DNA of 26,835 nucleotides from JBBAGE01 sp041655055 (GTDB lineage Bacteria; Pseudomonadota; Alphaproteobacteria; Rhodobacterales; Rhodobacteraceae), in the NCBI GenBank assembly GCA_041655055.1, contig JBBAGE010000013.1:1-26835 (forward strand), read 5' to 3'. Below are positions 1-7,101 of this stretch, piece after piece. The position numbers were made by a program, and so were the translations under genes. Each line of letters begins with the position of its first letter. Within the stretch, counting starts at the first letter, position 1. Under the pieces are notes generated by a model. It did no database searches, was not told where the DNA came from, and was given only the letters and a program-made list of their open reading frames with translations.

Positions 1-1
1 C

Positions 2-583
2 GAAACCTTTCTGAAAATGCTAACGGTTCAGATGGAAAACCAGGATCCGCTTAACCCGATCGAAGCGTCGGATTATTCGGTTCAATTGGCGACATTTTCC
101 GGAGTCGAACAGCAGGTGCGCACCAACGCCCTGTTGGAAAGCCTGGTGGGCAGTTTCGGGGCCATGGGCATGTCCCAGCTTGCCGGTTGGGTAGGGATGG
201 AGGCCCGCGCCGCCGCATCGGCCGAATTTGGCGGTGCGCCATTGACCATCTTTCCCAAAGCGGCGCCGGCCGGCGCGGAATCGGCGATTCTCGTGGTGCG
301 CGATGCGACGGGAAACGTCGTGCAACGCGTTGATATCGCGCCAGATAGCGGACCGATCACCTGGGCTGGCGTGAATGAACATGGCATACCGTTTGCGCCT
401 GGCCGTTATTCATTTCATGTCGAAAATTTTTCGGGCAAAACGAGCTTGGGAACAGAGCAGGCCGAGATTTATGCGCGCATAACCGAGGCGCGCAGTCAGG
501 GAACGCAGACCATGCTGATCCTCGCCGGCGGGGCCGAGGTCGAAGCCGGCGCGGTCACCGCCCTGCGCGAGCCCGCAGCATGA
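2..583 (+). CDS. flgD: Flagellar hook capping protein FlgD, 5'-truncated by window edge
   Basis: FlgD is the scaffold that caps the growing flagellar hook in the periplasm and is needed for FlgE polymerisation. The reading frame is open from the first bases, so residues ETFLK precede the first ATG at 17 and the true start lies upstream. The visible part carries the family's N-terminal signature (FLKMLTVQMENQDPLNP, then a Q-L-A-x-F-S-x-V-E-Q pattern), which normally sits about 30 residues into the protein. The FlgD beta domain with the V-x-D-A-T-G-N-V-V and P-G-R-Y-S-F-H-V pieces follows. About 193 residues are present, so roughly 30 are missing. No flagellar gene follows on the right; the next gene is a kinase-like protein, so this is probably the end of a flagellar cluster. 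Identification is strong. Confidence 0.9.
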   Translation, partial: ETFLKMLTVQMENQDPLNPIEASDYSVQLATFSGVEQQVRTNALLESLVGSFGAMGMSQLAGWVGMEARAAASAEFGGAPLTIFPKAAPAGAESAILVVRDATGNVVQRVDIAPDSGPITWAGVNEHGIPFAPGRYSFHVENFSGKTSLGTEQAEIYARITEARSQGTQTMLILAGGAEVEAGAVTALREPAA

Positions 584-655
584 GCTGTGCCATCCGGTTG
601 CACCACGGGGCGCTTTCCCTTAGCATGAGCGGTCTGATTATCGGCGCGCTGCTTC

Positions 656-1555
656 ATGTCCTTTTCCCGCGATATCAATGCATTACATGCGGCGCTTGTG
701 CCGCGCTACGTCGCGAGTTCGTCACGCTGGGTTGCACTTGCGGGCGGGCGTTCGAACCGTTCGTGGTGCATCGACGGGCGGTTGGTGTGCAAGTTATTCC
801 GGCCCGAACGTGCAACATCGCTATTCCCCAACGATTCCGTGGCCGAAGCACGCGTGTTGACAGCGCTGGCAGGCACGGGGCTGGCACCAAGGCTTGTTGG
901 CGATGTTGAAACATATGTCGGGCATTGCTTGCTATATCACTATGTTCGTGGCGCGCCTTTGGCGGCCAGTCGTGACGCCTTTTTCCGCGCGGGTGCGGCG
1001 CTGCGCCGGCTGCATTGCCAACCGATTCCGGGCGGTTTGCGGGTTTTGCGGCGGGACGTCGCCGCGATTATCGAGCAGGCACAGGCATTATTGGCGGAAT
1101 GCGAATCAAAGGCTGCCAGCGCCCTTATGCAAAACCCGCCGAGCGGCGGCTGCGCCGATGATCCGTCCGGTGTATTTCTCCACGGCGATCCGGTGCCCGC
1201 CAATATTATCGACAGCCCGGCGGGAATTGTTTTCATCGACTGGCAATGCCCCGCCGTCGGTGATGCTTGCGAGGATATTGCCATCTTTCTTTCGCCGGCG
1301 ATGCAGTGTCTTTACGGTGCAGGGCCGGTCAGCGACAGCCTGGCAGACAGTTTTCTTGCCGGTTATGGGGCCGATGACATTATCGCGCGCTATCGCATCC
1401 GCGCGCCGTTTTATCACTACCGTCTGGCGGCCTATTGCCTGTGGCAGGCCGAACGCGGCGCGCCGGGATATGAGGCCGCCGCGCGGGCTGAATTGGCGAA
1501 ACTACCGGGAATTTACGTTAAAACAGCGCGGCCAAGGCGACAGCGCCAGCCATGA
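656..1555 (+). CDS. APH/choline-kinase-fold phosphotransferase
   Basis: A 299-residue protein of the aminoglycoside phosphotransferase / choline kinase fold, predicted cytosolic and ATP-dependent. The N-lobe has a short glycine loop (GGRSNRSW, 30-37) and the ATP lysine K46 in VCKLF. The catalytic loop is HGDPVPAN at 176-183 (H-x-D-x-x-x-x-N, D178 as base, N183 for metal). The second metal aspartate is D195 in FIDW. The substrate cannot be read from sequence; choline or ethanolamine, thiamine, a sugar or an antibiotic are all possible, and resistance should not be assumed. ATG 656 is the first start after an in-frame stop at 635-637, but no good ribosome binding site precedes it. Its last 38 bp overlap the end of convergent ubiB. 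It is 72 bp from flgD, and whether the two are co-transcribed is unclear. Confidence 0.75.
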   Translation: MSFSRDINALHAALVPRYVASSSRWVALAGGRSNRSWCIDGRLVCKLFRPERATSLFPNDSVAEARVLTALAGTGLAPRLVGDVETYVGHCLLYHYVRGAPLAASRDAFFRAGAALRRLHCQPIPGGLRVLRRDVAAIIEQAQALLAECESKAASALMQNPPSGGCADDPSGVFLHGDPVPANIIDSPAGIVFIDWQCPAVGDACEDIAIFLSPAMQCLYGAGPVSDSLADSFLAGYGADDIIARYRIRAPFYHYRLAAYCLWQAERGAPGYEAAARAELAKLPGIYVKTARPRRQRQP

Positions 1556-3053
1556 CCGCCGCTCCGCTGAGAAACAACCCAATCGCCGCGGGCAACGAAA
1601 CCCCGCGCCGCGCCACGATGATCGGCGGCGCGCTTTGCCGGATCAGCGCATCTTCGGCCAATTGCGGCAACCGCGGCCCAAAGCGCGCCATGATGCGCGC
1701 GGCCTTGGCCAGATCGCGCAGCGCCGCTTTGGGGCCGATATTCGTCTTGATATAATCTTCGACGATCGGGCGCGACACTTCCCAGATATTGATATGCGGA
1801 TCGAGCGAACGGGCCACGCCTTCGACAACGACCATCGTGCGCTGCAACAGGATCAGCTCGGTGCGGGTCTCCATGCCAAAACGTTCTGTAACTTCAAACA
1901 GATAACTCAGCAGCCGCGCCATCGAAATGCGCGTGGCATCCATGCCGAAAATCGGCTCGCCCACGGCACGCAGGGCGCGGGCGAATTCGTCGATATCGCG
2001 GTCGGCGGGCACATATCCGGCCTCAAAATGCACCTCGGCAACGCGGCGATAATCTTTGCGGATGAATCCATACAAAATTTCGGCGTAAACGCGGCGGGTA
2101 TATTCCTCAAGCCGGCCCATGATCCCGAAATCAAGCGCGATAATGGTGCCGTCCGGCGCGATTTTAAGGTTACCCTGATGCATATCGGCGTGGAAAAACC
2201 CGTCGCGCAAGGCGTGGCTGAGAAACATTTGCAGCACGCGCGCACCCAACGCCGCACGATCATGTCCGGCGGCGTCAATCGCCGCCAGATCGTTGGCGGG
2301 AATTCCTTCGGCCCAGCCCAAGGCCATGACCCGCCGCGACGACAGATACCAATCGACAGCGGGCACGCGGAAACCAGGATCCTCGGCGGTATTTGCCGCA
2401 AATTCCGAGGCCGAGGCGCATTCCAGCCGGAGGTCAAGCTCACCCAACACCACGCTTTCGAAATGGGCGACCACATCATTCGGGCGCAGGCGGCGCGACG
2501 CGGGGGAAAGGGCTTCGACCATCCAGGCGGCAAGGTAAAATGCATCGAGATCGCGGCGAAACGCGCGTTCGATTCCCGGACGCAGCACTTTGACCGCCAC
2601 ATCCTGTCCGGTGGCGGCAACGCGGGCGCGGTGAACCTGCGCGATAGAGGCGGCGGCGACGGGCTCGGAAAATTCCTCGAACAGGGCGTCGATGGGCTGG
2701 CCAAGCTCGGTTTCGATCGTCTTGATTGCTAAGGCACGCGGAAAGGGGGGCAGTTTATCTTGTAAAACAGTCAGTTGCGTGGCCAGTTCGCTACCCACCA
2801 CATCCGGACGGGTCGAAAGGATCTGGCCGAATTTGATATAAGCCGGCCCGAGCGCCGTCAGCGCCCGCGTGACCGGCGGCAGCGCCTGATCGCCCTTGAT
2901 GCCAAGCCATTGAAACGGCCAAGCAACGGCGCGCGCGACCAGCCGCAACGGCATCGGCGCCTCCATCGCGTCAAGCACGACGCGCAGCGCGCCCGAGCGT
3001 TCCATGGTGGCGCCGGTGCGGATCAGACGCCAGAAATTATGGGGACCGCGCAT
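1518..3053 (-). CDS. ubiB: Ubiquinone biosynthesis protein UbiB (ABC1/ADCK-type atypical kinase)
   Basis: UbiB is a membrane-anchored atypical kinase/ATPase that supports coenzyme Q synthesis, probably by helping handle hydrophobic intermediates. From ATG 3053 it has 511 residues. Visible family hallmarks are the KxGQ motif K74-Q77 (KFGQ), the alanine-rich loop replacing the glycine loop at 133-136 (AAAS), the ATP lysine K155 in VAVKVL, a catalytic-loop HADMHQGN at 288-295 and DFG at 308-310. The last ~35 residues are two short hydrophobic stretches (LPAAIGLFLSGAAVMAG region), the usual UbiB membrane anchor. An upstream ATG at 3089 would add 12 residues and overlap ubiE; I prefer 3053 because it lies 4 nt after the ubiE stop and begins MRGPHNFWRL, as I recall for relatives. 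It forms an operon with ubiE and converges on the kinase gene. Confidence 0.93.
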   Translation of the reverse strand: MRGPHNFWRLIRTGATMERSGALRVVLDAMEAPMPLRLVARAVAWPFQWLGIKGDQALPPVTRALTALGPAYIKFGQILSTRPDVVGSELATQLTVLQDKLPPFPRALAIKTIETELGQPIDALFEEFSEPVAAASIAQVHRARVAATGQDVAVKVLRPGIERAFRRDLDAFYLAAWMVEALSPASRRLRPNDVVAHFESVVLGELDLRLECASASEFAANTAEDPGFRVPAVDWYLSSRRVMALGWAEGIPANDLAAIDAAGHDRAALGARVLQMFLSHALRDGFFHADMHQGNLKIAPDGTIIALDFGIMGRLEEYTRRVYAEILYGFIRKDYRRVAEVHFEAGYVPADRDIDEFARALRAVGEPIFGMDATRISMARLLSYLFEVTERFGMETRTELILLQRTMVVVEGVARSLDPHINIWEVSRPIVEDYIKTNIGPKAALRDLAKAARIMARFGPRLPQLAEDALIRQSAPPIIVARRGVSLPAAIGLFLSGAAVMAGAVALAALF

Positions 3054-3057
3054 TGTC

Positions 3058-3801
3058 CTAGATCTTCCAGCCGGAATGAAGCGCGGCAATACCCATGCTC
3101 AGGTTGCGATATTTAACCTGTTCGAAACCCGAATCGCGGATCATGGCTGCGAAACGGTCCTGATCGGGAAATTTGCGGATGGATTCGACCAGATATTGAT
3201 AACTGTCACGGTCGCGGGCGATCAAATGGCCCATACGGGGGATAACATTAAACGAATACAGATCATAAAGTTTTTGCAGGCCTGCATTCGGAAGCTGGCT
3301 GAATTCAAGCACCATCAGCCGACCGCCCGGCCGCAAAACGCGGTAGGCCTCGGCCAGGGCGGCAGGGATTCGGGTCACGTTGCGGATGCCGAAGCTGATC
3401 GTATAGACGTCAAAGCTCGCATCGCCAAAGGGCAGGGCCATCGCATCGCCCGCGACCCAATTCAGCCTGTCGGCCAGCTTTTCCGCATCGGCGCGCTTGC
3501 GCCCGGCGACAAGCATGCTTTCGGTCATGTCACAAACAACGGCACCCGCACCCGGCGCGCGGCGCAGGAAGCGAAAGGCGATATCCCCGGTGCCGCCGGC
3601 GACATCCAGAAGTTGCTGGCCCGACCGCGGCGCCAGCCAATCCATCATGGCATCCTTCCAGACCCGGTGGATACCGACGGACATGACATCATTCATGATG
3701 TCATAACGCGACGCCACCGATGTGAAAACGCCATGCACCAGACCGGCTTTCTGATCTTCGGGAACCTCGGAAAAGCCGAAATGTGTGGTCGTGTCGGACA
3801 T
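3058..3801 (-). CDS. ubiE: Ubiquinone/menaquinone biosynthesis C-methyltransferase UbiE
   Basis: A SAM-dependent C-methyltransferase that converts 2-polyprenyl-6-methoxy-1,4-benzoquinol to its 3-methyl form in ubiquinone synthesis (the same family methylates demethylmenaquinol). It has 247 residues, the usual length. SAM motif I is DVAGGTGD at 66-73. The UbiE signature regions are GIRNVTRIPAAL (138-149) and YRVLRPGG followed by LMVLEFS (153-168). The protein ends in HSGWKI, close to the typical UbiE terminus. It is the first gene of a minus-strand pair with ubiB, whose start is 4 nt past the ubiE stop. It is divergent from mutM across about 115 bp. No strong Shine-Dalgarno sequence is seen before ATG 3801. 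Confidence 0.96.
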   Translation of the reverse strand: MSDTTTHFGFSEVPEDQKAGLVHGVFTSVASRYDIMNDVMSVGIHRVWKDAMMDWLAPRSGQQLLDVAGGTGDIAFRFLRRAPGAGAVVCDMTESMLVAGRKRADAEKLADRLNWVAGDAMALPFGDASFDVYTISFGIRNVTRIPAALAEAYRVLRPGGRLMVLEFSQLPNAGLQKLYDLYSFNVIPRMGHLIARDRDSYQYLVESIRKFPDQDRFAAMIRDSGFEQVKYRNLSMGIAALHSGWKI

Positions 3802-3916
3802 GGGGCGGCTCGCATTGATTTCTCTGCTTTATCGATACAGGGTGACGGGGCCGGATACAAACATCCAAGTTGTCACGCCGCGCGAAGGCGCGCCCGATCG
3901 ATCAGAAAGACCTGCA

Positions 3917-4753
3917 TTGCCCGAATTACCCGAAGTCGAGACCGTTCGCAGGGGCCTGGCGCCGGTCTTGGAAGGCGCGCGAATCGTGCGGGCCGATATC
4001 CGGCGGGCGAATTTGCGCTGGCCTTTCCCCCCGAATATGGCTGCGCGGCTGCAAGGGGCACGGGTGATCGCGCTGCGGCGGCGCTCGAAATATTTGCTCG
4101 GCGATCTGGATACCGGGGAAAGCCTGTTGATCCATCTGGGAATGTCGGGCCGGATTCTGATCGCGACCGCGGGGGCCGCACATGTTCCGCCTGGCAAACA
4201 CGACCATGTGGTGCTGGATCTGATGGGTGGCGCGCGAATCACCTACAACGATCCCCGCCGGTTCGGGGCGATGGATCTGATGCCAACCGAGGCCGCGCCA
4301 ACGCACCGGTTGCTCGCGGGGCTGGGGCCCGAGCCGTTGGGCAACGGGCTGAATACCCCTTATCTGGCCGACAAGCTTGCGGGGCGACGCACATCGATCA
4401 AGGCGGCGCTGCTGGATCAGCGGATCATCGCCGGTTTGGGCAATATCTATGTGTGCGAAGCGCTTTACCGCGCAGGAATCGCCCCCCAACGCGCAGCCGG
4501 CAGTCTGAGCGCCGCCGAGGTGGACACTTTGGTGCCGCTGATCCGCCGGGTCTTGGACGAGGCGATCAGTGCCGGGGGATCAAGCCTGCGCGATTATCGA
4601 CAGGCCGATGGCAATCTGGGTTATTTCCAGCACGCATTCCGGGTATATGGGCGCGAAGGCGAGGCCTGTGTCACGCCGGGTTGCGCGGGGATAATCCAGC
4701 GCATCGTGCAATCGGGGCGGTCTACCTTTTATTGTCCGCGCTGCCAGAGCTGA
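3917..4753 (+). CDS. mutM: Formamidopyrimidine-DNA glycosylase MutM (Fpg), TTG start
   Basis: A bifunctional base-excision-repair glycosylase and AP lyase that removes 8-oxoguanine and formamidopyrimidines. The start is fixed by chemistry: Fpg needs an N-terminal proline exposed after Met removal, and TTG at 3917 gives M-P-E-L-P-E-V-E. An AGAAAG Shine-Dalgarno lies at 3904-3909, 7 nt upstream. An in-frame upstream ATG at 3785 would bury the catalytic proline and is rejected. The product has 278 residues with P2 (Schiff base), E3, K58, a beta-hairpin loop arginine R268 and a C-terminal zinc finger C251-x4-C256-x16-C273-x2-C276. The wider C-x4-C spacing is common in alphaproteobacterial Fpg. 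It is followed by rpsT, which has its own promoter. Confidence 0.95.
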   Translation: MPELPEVETVRRGLAPVLEGARIVRADIRRANLRWPFPPNMAARLQGARVIALRRRSKYLLGDLDTGESLLIHLGMSGRILIATAGAAHVPPGKHDHVVLDLMGGARITYNDPRRFGAMDLMPTEAAPTHRLLAGLGPEPLGNGLNTPYLADKLAGRRTSIKAALLDQRIIAGLGNIYVCEALYRAGIAPQRAAGSLSAAEVDTLVPLIRRVLDEAISAGGSSLRDYRQADGNLGYFQHAFRVYGREGEACVTPGCAGIIQRIVQSGRSTFYCPRCQS

Positions 4754-4790
4754 AACTTTTACAGGACGGGCGGAAACATGTGCTAGCCTG

Positions 4791-4819
4791 TTGACTTGTG
4801 AGCGAGTCGGGCCTAGAAG
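4791..4819 (+). promoter_or_regulatory. Predicted sigma-70 promoter of rpsT
   Basis: TTGACT (4791-4796), a 17-nt spacer and TAGAAG (4814-4819) fit a housekeeping promoter. Transcription would start near 4826, giving a leader of about 38 nt before the rpsT ATG. A GANTC site (GAGTC, 4804-4808) lies in the spacer. Read directly from sequence; not tested. Confidence 0.6.
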
Positions 4820-4863
4820 CCCAACTTCAGATTTACACGAACCCAAAAGTGGGAATTCGAGAT

Positions 4864-5127
4864 ATGGCAAATTCGCCCCAAGCTATGAAACGCGCCCGCC
4901 AGATTGAACGGCGCACTGCAGTGAACAAAAACCGCCGCTCGCGGATTCGCACCTTTCTGCGTCGCGTAGAGGAAGCGATTGCATCGGGCGACAAGGCGGT
5001 TGCCACCGAAGCCCTGCGCAGCGCCCAGCCCGAGCTGATGCGTGGCGTGACCAAAGGCGTCGTTCACAAAAATACCGCCGCGCGCAAGATTTCGCGCCTG
5101 GCCGCACGCGTCAAGGCCATCGCCTGA
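4864..5127 (+). CDS. rpsT: 30S ribosomal protein S20
   Basis: S20 is a helical, basic protein that binds 16S rRNA early in 30S assembly. The 87-residue product begins MANSPQAMKRARQIERR and ends in a Lys/Arg/Ala-rich helix (AARKISRLAARVKAIA), which is diagnostic. The frame is open back to a GTG at 4798, but the ATG at 4864 gives the canonical S20 N-terminus and the upstream stretch overlaps the predicted promoter, so 4864 is chosen. It is a single-gene unit between a promoter at 4791 and an intrinsic terminator at 5159. Its position just before dnaA is a common alphaproteobacterial arrangement. Confidence 0.97.
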   Translation: MANSPQAMKRARQIERRTAVNKNRRSRIRTFLRRVEEAIASGDKAVATEALRSAQPELMRGVTKGVVHKNTAARKISRLAARVKAIA

Positions 5128-5158
5128 GCGTTTGAAAACACCCGATTTTATCGGAACG

Positions 5159-5194
5159 AAAAGCGTGCCGTTCGGCGCGCTTTTTCGTTTTTTA
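5159..5194 (+). terminator. Rho-independent terminator of rpsT
   Basis: The stem AAAAGCGTGCC (5159-5169) pairs with GGCGCGCTTTT (5174-5184), with one G-U pair and a GTTC loop, followed by a T-rich tail (TCGTTTTTTAT). It lies 31 nt after the rpsT stop and separates rpsT from the dnaA leader. Confidence 0.85.
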
Positions 5195-5670
5195 TCAAGG
5201 CATTAAAGGAACAAAACGGCATCCTTGCCAGTCGATGAGATTCGTTTCGGGAAAGACAGAGTCAAGATCGAAGATCAGTTGCGCAGCCCATGATCGGGGC
5301 GCTAGCTTAGAGCAGCGATTCACATCCGCTTGGGGGAAATGCAATGAATACCGGCCTTGGCTCGGTTGTCGGTAGGGGTGAGCCTGCCGCAACATGGACG
5401 ATATTGACGATTGAAAATTTGGCGGTTCCTGCTGACCCGCGCCCGGCAAAAACCGGGGCGCTGCTGTCTTTTCCGCATTCCCCCAGCCCGACTGCATTGC
5501 GCGCACACCTGTCTGCCACAGGCACGCGCGCACGCGGCATTAACGCGGTTGAAGGGTTTCGCGACGATTTGGATATGCAGTGCCACCGGGGGGCCGATCG
5601 CGGCTGGAAAACCCGGGGTCTGGCTTCGCGCCAGGCCTGAATAACAACTATAAATCTGGGTTTATCTGAA
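5195..5670 (+). promoter_or_regulatory. Long dnaA upstream region with GANTC sites and a leader hairpin
   Basis: This is the only stretch over 300 bp without a confident gene. It holds three GANTC (CcrM methylation) sites within 83 bp: GATTC 5239-5243, GAGTC 5259-5263 and GATTC 5317-5321. A weak promoter-like pair TTGAAG (5549-5554), 17 nt, GATATG (5572-5577) may drive dnaA. A hairpin GGTCTGGC/GCCAGGCC (5617-5624 with 5630-5637, loop TTCGC) sits 33 nt before the dnaA start. A 98-codon open frame at 5344-5640, preceded by GGGGGA 6 nt upstream, is possible but has atypical codons (AGG, ATA) and no recognisable domain. No cluster of DnaA boxes (TTATCCACA type) was found, so I do not call this oriC. 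Confidence 0.5.
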
Positions 5671-7017
5671 ATGACCAAAGAAACGTGGGGACACGTCCGT
5701 GACGAATTGTTGTTGGCCGTGGGCAAGAACAATTACACCAACTGGATCGAGCCCTTGGAATTTCATGAGGTTCAACAAGGGGTTGCAACCTTTCATGTGC
5801 CCACCAGCTTCATGGGCAACTGGGTGTCGCGCAATTTCGGCGAACAGATCCTGCAGCGGATGAATGCATCCGATGCGTCGATCAGCCGGATCGAATTCGT
5901 TGTGCCCAAGATGCGCAGCGCCGCCCCGAAACCGGCGCCCGCCGCCGCGCCCGAGCCCGTTCGGGCCGAGGGTGAATATATCGGTGCGCCGATTGACACG
6001 CGATTCACCTTTGACAGTTTCGTCGTCGGCAAACCAAATGAGCTGGCCCATGCCGCCGCGCGCCGTGTGGCCGAAGGTGGGCCGATTACCTTTAACCCGC
6101 TGTTTCTTTACGGTGGTGTCGGGCTGGGCAAAACCCACCTGATGCATGCGATCGCGAATGAAACCCGCGCGCGCAACCCCGATCTGAAAGTGGTCTATCT
6201 ATCGGCCGAGCAATTCATGTATCGCTTTGTTCAGGCGCTGCGTGACCGGCAAATGATGGATTTCAAACAACTTTTTCGTTCGGTCGATGTCCTGATGGTC
6301 GATGATGTCCAATTCATCGCCGGCAAGGACAGCACCCAGGAAGAATTTTTCCACACATTCAACGCGCTGGTCGATCAGGGTAAACAGATCATCATTTCCG
6401 CCGACCGCGCCCCGGGCGAGATCAAGGAACTGGAAGACCGGATCAAAAGCCGCCTGCAATGCGGGCTGGTGGTCGATCTGCATCCGACCGATTACGAATT
6501 GCGGCTGGGGATTTTTCAAAACAAGGTCGATGCCTATCGCCACCAATATGCCGGGCTGGTGCTGGCCGATGGTGTGCTGGAATTTCTGGCGCATCGGATT
6601 TCGACCAACGTGCGGGTGCTCGAAGGCGCGCTGATGCGGCTTTTTGCCTTTGCCTCGCTGGTTGGGCGCGAAATCACGCTGGATCTGGCGCAAGATTGCC
6701 TCGCCGATATTCTGCGCGTGTCGGAACGCAAGGTCACGGTCGAGGAAATTCAGCGCCGCGTCGCCGAGCATTACAACATCCGGCTTAGCGATATGATCGG
6801 GCCCAAACGTGTGCGCGCGATTGCCCGGCCGCGTCAGATGGCGATGTATCTGGCCAAACAGATGACCTCGCGCAGCCTGCCGGAAATTGGCCGCCGCTTT
6901 GGCGGGCGTGATCACACGACGGTGATGCATGGCGTCAAGCGGATCGAAGAGCTGAAGGATCAGGATCACCAGATTGCCGAAGATCTGGAGCTTCTGCGCC
7001 GCGCGTTAGAGGTATAA
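5671..7017 (+). CDS. dnaA: Chromosomal replication initiator protein DnaA
   Basis: DnaA is the AAA+ ATPase that binds DnaA boxes at oriC, melts the origin and loads the helicase. It has 448 residues. Domain I (about 1-85) includes the W-x-x-V...N-Y-x-x-W-I-E-P-L pattern. A short Ala/Pro linker (domain II, 90-112) follows. The AAA+ core has Walker A GGVGLGKT (148-155, K154), Walker B ending V-D-D (D211, D212), and the sensor region. The C-terminal DNA-binding domain carries the DnaA signature GGRDHTTVMHG (411-421), where R413, D414, H415 and T416-T417 read the box. ATG 5671 gives the expected MTKETWGHVRDEL start; the Shine-Dalgarno is weak. It heads the dnaA-dnaN-recF block. The GANTC sites upstream suggest methylation-linked cell-cycle control as in Caulobacter (inference). 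Confidence 0.98.
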   Translation: MTKETWGHVRDELLLAVGKNNYTNWIEPLEFHEVQQGVATFHVPTSFMGNWVSRNFGEQILQRMNASDASISRIEFVVPKMRSAAPKPAPAAAPEPVRAEGEYIGAPIDTRFTFDSFVVGKPNELAHAAARRVAEGGPITFNPLFLYGGVGLGKTHLMHAIANETRARNPDLKVVYLSAEQFMYRFVQALRDRQMMDFKQLFRSVDVLMVDDVQFIAGKDSTQEEFFHTFNALVDQGKQIIISADRAPGEIKELEDRIKSRLQCGLVVDLHPTDYELRLGIFQNKVDAYRHQYAGLVLADGVLEFLAHRISTNVRVLEGALMRLFAFASLVGREITLDLAQDCLADILRVSERKVTVEEIQRRVAEHYNIRLSDMIGPKRVRAIARPRQMAMYLAKQMTSRSLPEIGRRFGGRDHTTVMHGVKRIEELKDQDHQIAEDLELLRRALEV

Positions 7018-7101
7018 GCCGGTTGCGCAAGCCTGCATTTGCGGGCAGAAATGGGCTTCCATCAGGGCAAAACCCCTGCGAATTGATCGAACGAGGATGG
7101 T

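Noticed and set aside
894..2732. 612-codon open frame on the plus strand
   Set aside because: It is the antisense/out-of-frame shadow of the kinase gene and ubiB in GC-rich DNA; it has no domain and no ribosome site, while ubiB shows all family motifs.
3004..4794. 596-codon open frame on the plus strand
   Set aside because: Shadow of ubiE (antisense) and mutM (other frame).
4798..4863. GTG start for rpsT 22 codons upstream
   Set aside because: The extension overlaps the promoter and is unlike any S20 N-terminus; ATG 4864 gives the canonical MANSPQAMKR.
5195..5670. Chromosomal origin (oriC) next to dnaA
   Set aside because: No cluster of TTATCCACA-like DnaA boxes or long AT-rich unwinding element; in many alphaproteobacteria oriC is not at dnaA.
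7031..7046. Terminator between dnaA and dnaN
   Set aside because: Six-bp GC hairpin without a T-tract; too weak to call.
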